Shown here one piece after another: positions 26,362-34,245 of a stretch of 64,000 bases of DNA. The first letter of the stretch is position 1. Each line of letters starts with the position of its first letter. The position numbers were made by a program, and so were the translations under genes. Origin of the DNA: RH-AL1 sp965198715 (GTDB taxonomy: Bacteria > Pseudomonadota > Alphaproteobacteria > Rhizobiales > Beijerinckiaceae); assembly GCA_965198715.1 (NCBI GenBank), contig CBDAPV010000002.1:248001-312000 (forward strand), given 5' to 3'. The notes under the pieces are model-generated. The model was not told the origin of the DNA. It saw only the letters and a program-made list of their open reading frames with translations, and ran no database searches.

Positions 26362-27454
26362 GAGGCGCTTTCGCGGCAGGGCGGCGCGCGGGCCCGCGCG
26401 CCTGAAGAAAGTGAATCAATTCGGCGACCGCTTTGTAGAACTCAGCCGGGATCAGCTGCGACACCTCGACATGATCGTACATTGACCTTGCGAGAGCCTT
26501 GTCCTCGATGACGGGGATTCCGGCACCTTCCGCGATCTCGCGGATCTTGAGCGCGATCAGGTCCTGCCCCTTCGCGAGCACGACGGGGGCGCCGCCTTCC
26601 TCGCGGACGTAGCGCAGCGCGATCGCGTAATGCGTCGGGTTGGCGATCACCAGCGTGGCCCTGGGCACGGCGGCCATCATGCGACGGCGGCGGCGGTCCA
26701 GCGCCAGGCTGCGGCGCTTGGCCTTGAGCAGCGGATCGCCCTCCGACTGCTTCATCTCGTCCTTCATCTCCTGGCGGGTCATGCGCAGGTCGCGGCGCCA
26801 CTTCATGCGCGTCCACACGAGGTCGGCACCGGCGAGCAGAACGTAGGCGACGAGCGACCCGGCGAGCAGCCGCGCGACGAGACTGAGCATCAGTGGACCG
26901 AGCTGGCTCGGCTCGTAGAACATCGTGCCGATCAGCGTCTGCGCCTGTCCGCGCAGGATCAGGCCGACCACGGCGCCGACCAGGACGAACTTGAAGAGGT
27001 TCTTGGCGAACTCGACCTGGCCGTCGCGGCCGAGCAGCCGCTTCAGTCCGGCGGCTGGCGACAGCTTCGACCATTTCGGCGCGATGCGCTGGAGCACAAG
27101 CCGCGGCAGGCCCTGCGACATGCCGGCGACGAGGCCGGCCGAGGCGAGCAGCAGCAGCACGGGCCACAGGAAGGCCGCCGCCGCGTTCTCCGCGACGTTG
27201 AAGATCGCCACGGTGTCGGCGGTCGTGGCGAACGGGTCGCGCGTCGGGTTGGCGAACAGGCGCATCAGCGTGCCGGCAAGGGGACGTACCCCATTGGTCA
27301 GCATCATCGAGCTGATGACGAGCATGGCGCCGAGCGAGAGGAACACGGAGGCCTCGCGCGAGAACGGCACGTTGCCTTTCTCGATGGCGTCGAACCTCTT
27401 CTTCTCCGAGCCTTCCTCGGTTTTGTCTTCGCTGCCGCCGGAATCTTCCGCCAT
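26354..27454 (-). CDS. flhB: Flagellar export apparatus protein FlhB
   Basis: 366-residue inner-membrane component of the flagellar type III export gate that switches substrate specificity. The N-terminus GSEDKTEEGSEKKRFDAIEKG is typical, with PFSREAS instead of the common PQSRE. Four hydrophobic segments follow, then a cytoplasmic domain with the autocleavage site NPTH in VIANPTHYAIALRY. The C-terminal basic tail is family-like. It lies 6 bases after fliG. Confidence 0.95.
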   Translation of the reverse strand: MAEDSGGSEDKTEEGSEKKRFDAIEKGNVPFSREASVFLSLGAMLVISSMMLTNGVRPLAGTLMRLFANPTRDPFATTADTVAIFNVAENAAAAFLWPVLLLLASAGLVAGMSQGLPRLVLQRIAPKWSKLSPAAGLKRLLGRDGQVEFAKNLFKFVLVGAVVGLILRGQAQTLIGTMFYEPSQLGPLMLSLVARLLAGSLVAYVLLAGADLVWTRMKWRRDLRMTRQEMKDEMKQSEGDPLLKAKRRSLALDRRRRRMMAAVPRATLVIANPTHYAIALRYVREEGGAPVVLAKGQDLIALKIREIAEGAGIPVIEDKALARSMYDHVEVSQLIPAEFYKAVAELIHFLQARGPARRPAAKAPHA

Positions 27455-27460
27455 CGCGCG

Positions 27461-28465
27461 CTAGCCCTCGCCCTCTCGCAGCTCGACTTCGCCACGTTCG
27501 GCCATCGACAGCAGCGTGTCGACGATGCCTCGCTTGGCGGCGGCGACGTCCTTGGCCGGGGCTCCGCCGGCGCTGGCCAATTCGTTCTCGACGAGGCGGC
27601 GGGCACGGGCCGTAAGCGCGGACAAAATGTTGGCGCGGAAATCGGCGTCGGTGTCGGAGAGCGCCAACACGATGCGCTCGCTCGGCACGCTCTCGAACAG
27701 GGCCTGGCGGGTCTTGGCCGGCAAGGTGAGCAGGTCGTCGAAGGAGAACAGCTTGGCTGACAGCGCCTCGGCATCGGCGGGACGCTCGACGCGCAGGGCC
27801 TCCATGACGTCGGCAGCGTGCTCGGGCGCCATCTTGTTGATGATCGAGGCGATGCGCGAGGTGCCGGCGCCGGGAGCGGCGGGCGGGTTGAGGATGAGGT
27901 CCTGCTTGATCCGGGTCTCGAGCACGCGCAGGGCGGCGTCCGCCACCGGGCCCAGCGCCAGCAGGCGCCGCGTGGCGGCGTTGCGGATCTCGCGCGGGAG
28001 CAGCTCCATGAGCGCCGCGGCGTGCTGCGGCGTCAGCCGGGAAAGCGCCAGCGCCAGCACCTGCGGATGCTGGCGCACGAGATAGTCGGCCAGCGTCTGC
28101 GGCGCGATCGTGGCGATCTGCTCCCAGGTGCTGCCGTTCGAGCTGCCGCGCACGTCGGACATGATGTCGGCGACCTGCTCGGGCGGCAGCACGCCGGTCA
28201 GCAGGTTCTCGGCCTGGTCGAGCGAGCCGAGCAGCTCGCCGGCGTTGGCGAACTGGCCGGCGAATTCCTCGACGAGCTCCTCGACGACGTCGATCGGGAC
28301 CGAACCGAGCTGGGCGGCCGAGCGGGTGATGGCCTTGAGTTCGGCGGGGTCGAAATGGCCGAGGAGGCGGCTCGCCAGCGGCTTGCCCATGACGAGCAGC
28401 AGGGCCGCGACCTTCTCGGATCCCTTCAGCAGTCTAAAGGTGTCGTAGTTGGCGTCGCGGGTCAT
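27461..28465 (-). CDS. fliG: Flagellar motor switch protein FliG
   Basis: 334 residues, start MTRDANYDTFRLLKGSEKVA at 28465; the open frame upstream is antisense to fliN. FliG links the MS ring to the C ring and contacts MotA. Visible: N-terminal domain with AALLLVMGKPLASRLLGHFD, the middle domain QHPQVLALALSRLTPQHAAAL (the EHPQ-like motif in FliG), and the C-terminal torque domain LFSFDDLLTLPAKTRQALF with charged residues. Only 7 bases separate it from fliN. Confidence 0.93.
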   Translation of the reverse strand: MTRDANYDTFRLLKGSEKVAALLLVMGKPLASRLLGHFDPAELKAITRSAAQLGSVPIDVVEELVEEFAGQFANAGELLGSLDQAENLLTGVLPPEQVADIMSDVRGSSNGSTWEQIATIAPQTLADYLVRQHPQVLALALSRLTPQHAAALMELLPREIRNAATRRLLALGPVADAALRVLETRIKQDLILNPPAAPGAGTSRIASIINKMAPEHAADVMEALRVERPADAEALSAKLFSFDDLLTLPAKTRQALFESVPSERIVLALSDTDADFRANILSALTARARRLVENELASAGGAPAKDVAAAKRGIVDTLLSMAERGEVELREGEG

Positions 28466-28472
28466 AGCGCGT

Positions 28473-28799
28473 TCACGCCGCCGGGTCTTGCTGCCCGACG
28501 ATTTCGACGAGCTTGACGCCGATCTTTGAGGGATCGTCGTCGAGCGCCACGAGCTCGCCGCGCGCGATGGTGCGCCCGTTGACGACGATGTCGACGGGAT
28601 CGGCGATGTCATGGTTGAGCCCGATCACGGCGCCGCGATCGAGCGCCATCAGGTCGGCGATCGGCATCGAGGCCGAGCCGACGAAGACCTGCACCAGGAC
28701 TGGGATCTTGAGGATCGAAGCGAGGTGGGGGGAGGGCGGGCCCCACTCGGCCTGCGCCGCGGCGAAAGGATTGCTGGTCGTGGAGGGTGCGGAGGACAT
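28473..28799 (-). CDS. fliN: Flagellar motor switch protein FliN
   Basis: 108 residues. The C-terminal SpoA/SurP domain is clear: ILKIPVLVQVFVGSASMPIADLM, then LDRGAVIGLNHDIADPVDIVVNGRTIARGEL and a final VGVKLVEIV-like strand. FliN forms the lower C ring with FliM and FliG. It lies 3 bases after fliM. Confidence 0.93.
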   Translation of the reverse strand: MSSAPSTTSNPFAAAQAEWGPPSPHLASILKIPVLVQVFVGSASMPIADLMALDRGAVIGLNHDIADPVDIVVNGRTIARGELVALDDDPSKIGVKLVEIVGQQDPAA

Positions 28800-28802
28800 G
28801 GA

Positions 28803-29789
28803 TCAGGCCTTCATCATGTCTTGGAGCGGGCTTGTGCGGAGGCGGTGGACGGTGTCGACCGGCGGCGCCGTGAACGGCCCCGGCGCGGGCGTGATCTCGT
28901 CAACGCGCAGCGTATAGCGGTTCTCTTCCTGGCCGATCTCGCCGCGATAGAGGCTGCGCCCGTCGCAGACGAGCGCGGCGCGCGTGCGTGCATCGGGCTT
29001 CAGCGCCAGAACCTGTCCAGGCCTCAGCTCGGACAGCTGGCGCAGGGACAAGGGCATCGCTTCGAGCAGCACGTCGACCGTAACGGTCGCGCGCGCAACC
29101 TCCTGGCGCAGCTGCGACGACCATTGCGGATCGGCGCTGGACGGCGGGGCCACGGTGTGAGCTTCGCCGGCGAAGGCCTGCAGCGCCGCCGGCGGCAGCG
29201 CCAGGGAGAGGAGGCCGCGCAAGCCGAAGATCGCGATCGCCAGCGTGACGACGCCGACCTCGCGGGTCGCCGCGCCGCACACGTCGGGCTGCGGCGGGCC
29301 CTCGATGCGGACCGGCTTCGCGCCGCTGAAGCCGCGCTCCTTCCACTCGCCGGAGATGGCGGCCGCGGTCAGCGCGGCGATCGTGTGGGCGTATTGCGCG
29401 TCGATCGAGGTCGCCGGGCGCATCTCGTCGGGCCGGCACTCGCCACCGGTGCCACCGCAGAGCAGCTCGACGGTGGCGTGGACGAAGCTCGTGTCCAGGC
29501 TCGCCAGCACGGTGCAGCCGATTTCGGGGCAGTCGATTGCCGAGGCGACAGCGCCGGGCCGTTGTGCGGCGAGGTGGTCGCCCAGGGCCACGCGGCGGAA
29601 ACCGACCAGCGCACCCTCGACCGTCGTCGTGATCCCCGCCATTGCGCCGAGGCTTTTCACGAGGGCGGCGAGCACACGCTCGGCGGCCTCCTTCAGCAGC
29701 GGCGTGCCGTCGAACGCCCCGGTGTCGCCCGCTCGGGCGGGGGCCGGCCGGCTGGCCTGCTGCGGCAACGCGGAAGCGAGCGGGAACAT
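28803..29789 (-). CDS. fliM: Flagellar motor switch protein FliM
   Basis: 328-residue rhizobial-type FliM. The C-terminal SpoA domain is seen in VARATVTVDVLLEAMPLSLRQLSELRPGQVLAL with CDGRSLYRGEIGQ. The central CheC-like domain includes TSFVHATVELLCGGTGG. Sequence is diverged from enterobacterial FliM, as usual in this order. It begins one base after motA stops, so translation is tightly coupled. Confidence 0.88.
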   Translation of the reverse strand: MFPLASALPQQASRPAPARAGDTGAFDGTPLLKEAAERVLAALVKSLGAMAGITTTVEGALVGFRRVALGDHLAAQRPGAVASAIDCPEIGCTVLASLDTSFVHATVELLCGGTGGECRPDEMRPATSIDAQYAHTIAALTAAAISGEWKERGFSGAKPVRIEGPPQPDVCGAATREVGVVTLAIAIFGLRGLLSLALPPAALQAFAGEAHTVAPPSSADPQWSSQLRQEVARATVTVDVLLEAMPLSLRQLSELRPGQVLALKPDARTRAALVCDGRSLYRGEIGQEENRYTLRVDEITPAPGPFTAPPVDTVHRLRTSPLQDMMKA

Positions 29790-29790
29790 G

Positions 29791-30672
29791 TCAGGCCGCC
29801 GCCTTCGCTTCGCCCTTGCCGGCGCCGTTCATCGTCTCATTCTCGACCGCGTCGATCGAGGGACGATCCTTGGACGAGATCGTCTTGCGGCCGTGCTCCA
29901 GCGCGATCAGCGGCATGGCGCCGTTCATGAAGGCGAGCAGCGACTGCTTGATGATGACGTAGAGCCGGTAGCGCTTCTCGCGCGTCACCTTGATCTTCGA
30001 GGCCAGCGGGCCGGCGAAGCCGTAGGACATGAAGATGCCCGCGAAGGTGCCGACGAGCGCCGCGCCGATCAGTTCGCCGAGCAGTTCCGGCGACTGGTCG
30101 AGCGCACCCATCGCCTTGATGATGCCGAGCACGGCGGCGACGATGCCCAGCGCCGGCAGGCCGTCGGCGACGCTCTGGATCGCGCTGTAGGGCTTCAAAC
30201 GGTCGCGCTTGATGGTCTCGATCTCCTCGTCCATCAGCGCCTCGATCTCGTGGGTGCGGGCGTTGCCGACGAGGATCAGGCGGACGTAGTCGCAGACAAA
30301 GGCCGTCATGTCCTTGTCGGCCAGCGTCTTGGGGAAGCGCTGGAAGAGCTCGGACTCCTTGGGGTTGTCGATCTGCTCCTCGAGGGCGTTGCGGCCGTTG
30401 CCGCGCAGCTCGCGCATCAGCACGTAGAGGAGGCCGAGGAGGTCGAGGTAGTCGCGCTCTTTGGGGGCGGCGCCCTTGATCGCCTCGAGGATCGCCTTGC
30501 CGGTGTCCTTGATGGTGGGAAGCGGGTTGGCGACGATGAAGGTGCCGAGCGCCGAGCCGCCGATGATGATGAACTCGTAGGGCTGCCAAAGCACGCCGAC
30601 GTGCCCTCCCGCCGCGACGAAGCCGCCGAGCATGCAGCCCAAGGCGACGATCAGACCGATGGCGAAACTCAA
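29791..30672 (-). CDS. motA: Flagellar motor stator protein MotA
   Basis: 293-residue inner-membrane proton-channel subunit. Four membrane helices with a large cytoplasmic loop; helix 1 starts FAIGLIVALGCMLGGFVAAGGHV and helices 3-4 include VADGLPALGIVAAVLGIIKAMG and IGAALVGTFAGIFMSYGFAGPLA. The conserved Pro residues of the ion path appear in the third helix. First gene of the leftward operon motA-fliM-fliN-fliG-flhB-unknown-PilZ. No motB lies in this window, so the partner is elsewhere. Confidence 0.95.
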   Translation of the reverse strand: MSFAIGLIVALGCMLGGFVAAGGHVGVLWQPYEFIIIGGSALGTFIVANPLPTIKDTGKAILEAIKGAAPKERDYLDLLGLLYVLMRELRGNGRNALEEQIDNPKESELFQRFPKTLADKDMTAFVCDYVRLILVGNARTHEIEALMDEEIETIKRDRLKPYSAIQSVADGLPALGIVAAVLGIIKAMGALDQSPELLGELIGAALVGTFAGIFMSYGFAGPLASKIKVTREKRYRLYVIIKQSLLAFMNGAMPLIALEHGRKTISSKDRPSIDAVENETMNGAGKGEAKAAA

Positions 30673-30744
30673 GGCGGCTCTCCTGCTGGACGAAGCCAGT
30701 TCAACAGGAAAGCCTTGCCCGAGGCTGGCGGGACGTTCTCCCCG

Positions 30745-30872
30745 GCGGCGTCATTCCGGAGCGCCGAAGGCGAACCCGGAACCGGTGAGCGTAAGCGACG
30801 CCACCAAGCGCGAGGTGCACCGGTTCCGGGTTCTCACTACGCTACGCTTCGCGTGCCCTGGAATGACGCCGC
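30745..30872. repeat. Variant large hairpin repeat upstream of motA
   Basis: Outer arms GCGGCGTCATTCCGGAGCG and CTGGAATGACGCCGC, inner arms AACCCGGAACCGGTGAGCG and CACCGGTTCCGGGTTCTCAC. It has the same nested plan as the five-copy cluster at 10595-11720 with different sequence, and sits between motA and the isochorismatase-like gene. Confidence 0.75.
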
Positions 30873-30887
30873 TCGGAAGCGGATGCG

Positions 30888-31487
30888 CTACCCGTGAATG
30901 TCGCTCACCTTGGGGGCCACCACCGCGAAGAGGTCGGCCAGCCCGGCGAGGCTCGCCTGCTGTAGCGCCGCGGCCGAGACGACCGAGCCGTCCATCCCCG
31001 GCAGGCTCCGCGTCGCCGTGGTCGAGGCCACGACGGTCGGGCGGAAGCCGAGGTTGAAGGCCGAGCGCGCCGTCGAGTTCACGCACATGTGGGTCATGAA
31101 GCCGGCGAGGATGAGATCCTTGGTGCCGGCGGCCGACAGCTTCTCCTGCAGTTCGGTGCCGACGAAGGCGGAGGGGTAGTTCTTGACGATGGTCTCCTCG
31201 CCCTCGCGCGGCGCGACCTCGTCGGCGATGGCGCCGATGCGGTCCTGCAGGTCGTAGGGCGAGCCGGCGCCGGCGTCGTGCTGCACGTGGAAGATCGGGA
31301 TGCCGGCCTCGCGCGCCCGTCGGAGCAGGGCCGCCGCCTCGACGATCGCGGGCTCGACGCCCTCGAGCCGCATCACGCCTTCGCGGTAGGTGTTCTGCAG
31401 GTCGATCATGATCAGCGCCGAGCCCTTGAGGCCGGGAGCCTTGTTGCCGAGGCCGGACACGTCGCGGAGGGTTTTGGGCTGACTCAT
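30888..31487 (-). CDS. Isochorismatase-like cysteine hydrolase
   Basis: 199 residues, start MSQPKTLRDVSGLGNKAPGL at 31487; the upstream extension lacks family character. The catalytic triad of the superfamily is visible: Asp in ALIMIDLQNTY, Lys in IVKNYPSAF, Cys in GFMTHMCVNSTARSA. Members hydrolyse small amides or vinyl ethers (nicotinamide, biuret, isochorismate); the exact substrate is not evident. Apparently monocistronic. Confidence 0.88.
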   Translation of the reverse strand: MSQPKTLRDVSGLGNKAPGLKGSALIMIDLQNTYREGVMRLEGVEPAIVEAAALLRRAREAGIPIFHVQHDAGAGSPYDLQDRIGAIADEVAPREGEETIVKNYPSAFVGTELQEKLSAAGTKDLILAGFMTHMCVNSTARSAFNLGFRPTVVASTTATRSLPGMDGSVVSAAALQQASLAGLADLFAVVAPKVSDIHG

Positions 31488-31590
31488 GGCGGAACCTCGG
31501 GCGGGACGCGACGAGGCGTCGGATGCAGCCGCTTCACTCACAGCTAAACCGCGGCTCGGCAAGCCCGACGTGCGGCCGAGAGCCGTCGGC

Positions 31591-31881
31591 TTAGGAACAG
31601 TTCGGGCGCCCGTACACGACGCGTGTCTGCGCCGCATGTTTCAGCCCGCGCCCGACCTCGATGACCACCGGACAGCGCGGCGGCGGTGCCGGCGGCTGCG
31701 CGAAGGGCGGCGGACCGCCGGCGAACTCGGGCGGTGGTGCCGGAGGCAGAGGCGGCAGCACGCCGAACCCGTCGTCGACGACGCCGACCTCGCTCGGGAA
31801 GCCGTAGAATTGCGCCGAAGCCGAACCCGGCAGGAACACGATGCTCAAGACGGAAAGTATGAGTCTAGACGAACGGCACAT
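31591..31881 (-). CDS. Small secreted proline-rich protein
   Basis: 96 residues from ATG 31881 (MCRSSRLILSVLSIVFLPG), with a signal peptide likely cleaved after ASA. The mature chain is rich in Pro and Gly (LPPLPPAPPPEFAGGPPPFA) and ends with two Cys (RCPVVIEVGRG and RPNCS) that could pair. A longer start at 31905 is possible. No family recognised. The Pro-rich segment suggests an extended cell-envelope spacer. Confidence 0.55.
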   Translation of the reverse strand: MCRSSRLILSVLSIVFLPGSASAQFYGFPSEVGVVDDGFGVLPPLPPAPPPEFAGGPPPFAQPPAPPPRCPVVIEVGRGLKHAAQTRVVYGRPNCS

Positions 31882-32094
31882 GCATGCTCCATCGACGCGG
31901 CCCAAGGCCTCTTATAGGTTGCGCTCGATTGAATGGCCGGCCGTCCCGGCTTGCGACACGTGTCGTAGGCTGGAACATGAAAGTCATAGCAAGACGGGCA
32001 CCTGACCCGCTACAGCAAGTCGCGAACCGCCTCGACGCGGTCAAGCGAAGGTAAGGACGGTCGCCGTTCATGCGGCCGCGGGGGAGGACGTGAC

Positions 32095-32424
32095 GTGAGT
32101 GGACGTGAATTCGACGGTAACGATGGCGCGACGCGCGCTATCATGGCCAATCCGACGTTCCAGAAGTTGACGCGCTCGCGAGCGACCCTCGGCTGGACGC
32201 TGTCGGCAATTATGTGGATCATCTACTTCGGCTTCATCCTCCTCGTCGCCTTCGACAAAGGCTTTCTCGGCACCGTCGCCTTCGGTCAGGTGACATCGAT
32301 GGGGATCGTCATCGGCCTCGGCGTGCTGATCTCGGCCTTCGTGCTCGTGGCGATCTACGTCGTGATCGCCAACACCAGGTTTGATCGTCTCACGCGCGAT
32401 CTGCGCCGCGAGGTGGGGCTGTGA
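32095..32424 (+). CDS. DUF485 membrane protein, partner of the acetate-type symporter
   Basis: 109 residues, GTG start at 32095 with GGGGGAGG upstream. Two membrane helices (about 41-60 and 72-94) follow a charged N-terminus. TRSRATLGWTLSAIMWIIYFGF is the DUF485 signature (YjcH-like). The stop overlaps the GTG start of the symporter gene (GTGA at 32421-32424). In the family this protein is almost always co-encoded with ActP-type acetate permeases, as here. Confidence 0.88.
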   Translation: MSGREFDGNDGATRAIMANPTFQKLTRSRATLGWTLSAIMWIIYFGFILLVAFDKGFLGTVAFGQVTSMGIVIGLGVLISAFVLVAIYVVIANTRFDRLTRDLRREVGL

Positions 32425-34133
32425 GCGCCGCGCCGGCCAAGCGCCGCTTTCCCAAGGCCCTTTTCGGGAGCGCTGCGATCGTCGCCTTCGGCGGCACCGT
32501 CGCGCTCGCCGCGGAAGGCATCCAGGGCCACGTCGATCAGGCTCCGTTGAACATCGTCGCGATCGTGATGTTCTTCGCCTTCGTGCTGCTCACCCTCTTC
32601 ATCACCTATCGCGCGGCGATGGGCACCAAGACGGCGTCGGACTTCTACGCGGCCGGCGGCGGTATCACCGGCCTGCAGAACGGCCTCGCCATCGCCGGCG
32701 ACTTCATGTCCGCGGCCTCGTTCCTCGGCATCTCCGGCCTGGTCTATACTTCGGGCTTCGATGGGCTGATCTACTCGATCGGCTTCCTCGTGGGCTGGCC
32801 GATCGTGCTATTCCTGATCGCGGAACGCCTGCGCAATCTCGGCAAGTACACCTTCGCCGACGTCGCCTCGTTCCGCCTGGCGCAGACGCCGATCCGGGTG
32901 CTCTCGGCGTGCGGCACCCTGGTCGTGGTCGCGTTCTACCTGATCGCGCAGATGGTCGGCGCCGGTAAGCTGATCCAGCTCCTGTTCGGCCTGCCGTATT
33001 TCTATGCCGTCATCATCGTCGGCGTCCTGATGATCGTCTACGTTGCCTTCGGCGGCATGAAGGCGACCACTTGGGTGCAGATCATCAAGGCCGGCCTGCT
33101 GCTGGCAGGCGCGTCGCTGATCGCGCTACTGGTGCTCATCAAGTTCCACTTCAATCCGGACGAGCTGTTCACCGCCGCCACCAAGATCCAGCCCAAGGGC
33201 CTGAAGATCATGGCGCCCGGCGGTTTCATCGCCGATCCTGTCTCGGCCGTGTCGCTCGGCCTCGCCCTGATGTTCGGCACCGCCGGCCTGCCGCACATCC
33301 TGATGCGCTTCTTCACGGTGCGCGACGCACAGGCCGCCCGCAAATCGGTGCTCTACGCCACCGGCTTCATCGGCTACTTCTACATTCTCACCTTCATCAT
33401 CGGCTTCGGCGCCATCGTCTTCCTGATGAACGATCCGAGCTACTTCAAGCTCGGTCCTAACGGCGCCTACGACAAGATCAAGGACCTGGTCGGCTCGTCC
33501 AACATGGCCGCCGTCGACCTTGCCAAGGCGGTCGGTGGCAACCTGCTGTTCGGCTTCATCGCCGCCGTGGCCTTCGCCACCATCCTCGCGGTGGTCGCCG
33601 GCCTGACCCTGGCCGCCGCCTCCGCGGTCAGCCACGACCTCTATGCCAACGTCTTCGCCCGCGGGCGCTCCACGGAAAAGACCGAGGTCAACATCTCGAA
33701 AGCCTCGGCGGTGGCGATCGGCCTGATCGCCATCGTGCTCGGCATCGTGTTCGAGAAGCAGAACGTCGCCTTCATGGTCGGACTCGCCTTCTCGGTGGCG
33801 GCGAGCTGCAACTTCCCCGTGCTGGTCATGTCCATCATGTGGCGCGGCTGCACGACCACGGGCGCCCTCGTCGGCGGCTGGCTCGGCCTGATCAGCTCCG
33901 TGGCGATGGTGGTGCTGTCGAAGGCCTTCTGGGTCGTTTCGCTCGGCCACAAGACGGCGATCTTCCCTTACGACAACCCCGCCATCTTCTCTATGCCGAT
34001 CGCCTTCATCGGAATCATCGTGTTCTCGCTGATCGACAAGAGCCGACGGGCCGAGCGGGAGAAGGCCTTGTTCGACGCGCAATACGTCCGCTCCGAGACC
34101 GGCATCGGCGCGATCGGCGCCCACGCGCACTGA
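32421..34133 (+). CDS. actP: Sodium:solute symporter, acetate permease type
   Basis: 570-residue inner-membrane transporter of the SSS family. It has an N-terminal signal-like helix, then GLQNGLAIAGDFMSAASFLG and YSIGFLVGWPIVLFLIAERLR, MVGAGKLIQLLFGL, AFGGMKATTWVQIIKAGLLL and LPHILMRFFTVRDAQAARKS, all ActP-like. It imports acetate and related short acids with sodium. GTG start overlaps the DUF485 stop. A close relative for pyruvate or lactate cannot be excluded. Confidence 0.88.
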   Translation: MSAAPAKRRFPKALFGSAAIVAFGGTVALAAEGIQGHVDQAPLNIVAIVMFFAFVLLTLFITYRAAMGTKTASDFYAAGGGITGLQNGLAIAGDFMSAASFLGISGLVYTSGFDGLIYSIGFLVGWPIVLFLIAERLRNLGKYTFADVASFRLAQTPIRVLSACGTLVVVAFYLIAQMVGAGKLIQLLFGLPYFYAVIIVGVLMIVYVAFGGMKATTWVQIIKAGLLLAGASLIALLVLIKFHFNPDELFTAATKIQPKGLKIMAPGGFIADPVSAVSLGLALMFGTAGLPHILMRFFTVRDAQAARKSVLYATGFIGYFYILTFIIGFGAIVFLMNDPSYFKLGPNGAYDKIKDLVGSSNMAAVDLAKAVGGNLLFGFIAAVAFATILAVVAGLTLAAASAVSHDLYANVFARGRSTEKTEVNISKASAVAIGLIAIVLGIVFEKQNVAFMVGLAFSVAASCNFPVLVMSIMWRGCTTTGALVGGWLGLISSVAMVVLSKAFWVVSLGHKTAIFPYDNPAIFSMPIAFIGIIVFSLIDKSRRAEREKALFDAQYVRSETGIGAIGAHAH

Positions 34134-34245
34134 GGCTCCCGCGATCCCGCATCTCGAAGTCCGGCCTCGTGCCGGGCTTCCTCGTCTTGGCGGTTGGCTC
34201 GCCCGCGGCGTTGCGCCATAGCTGGCGCATGCCGCAGGATTGCCC

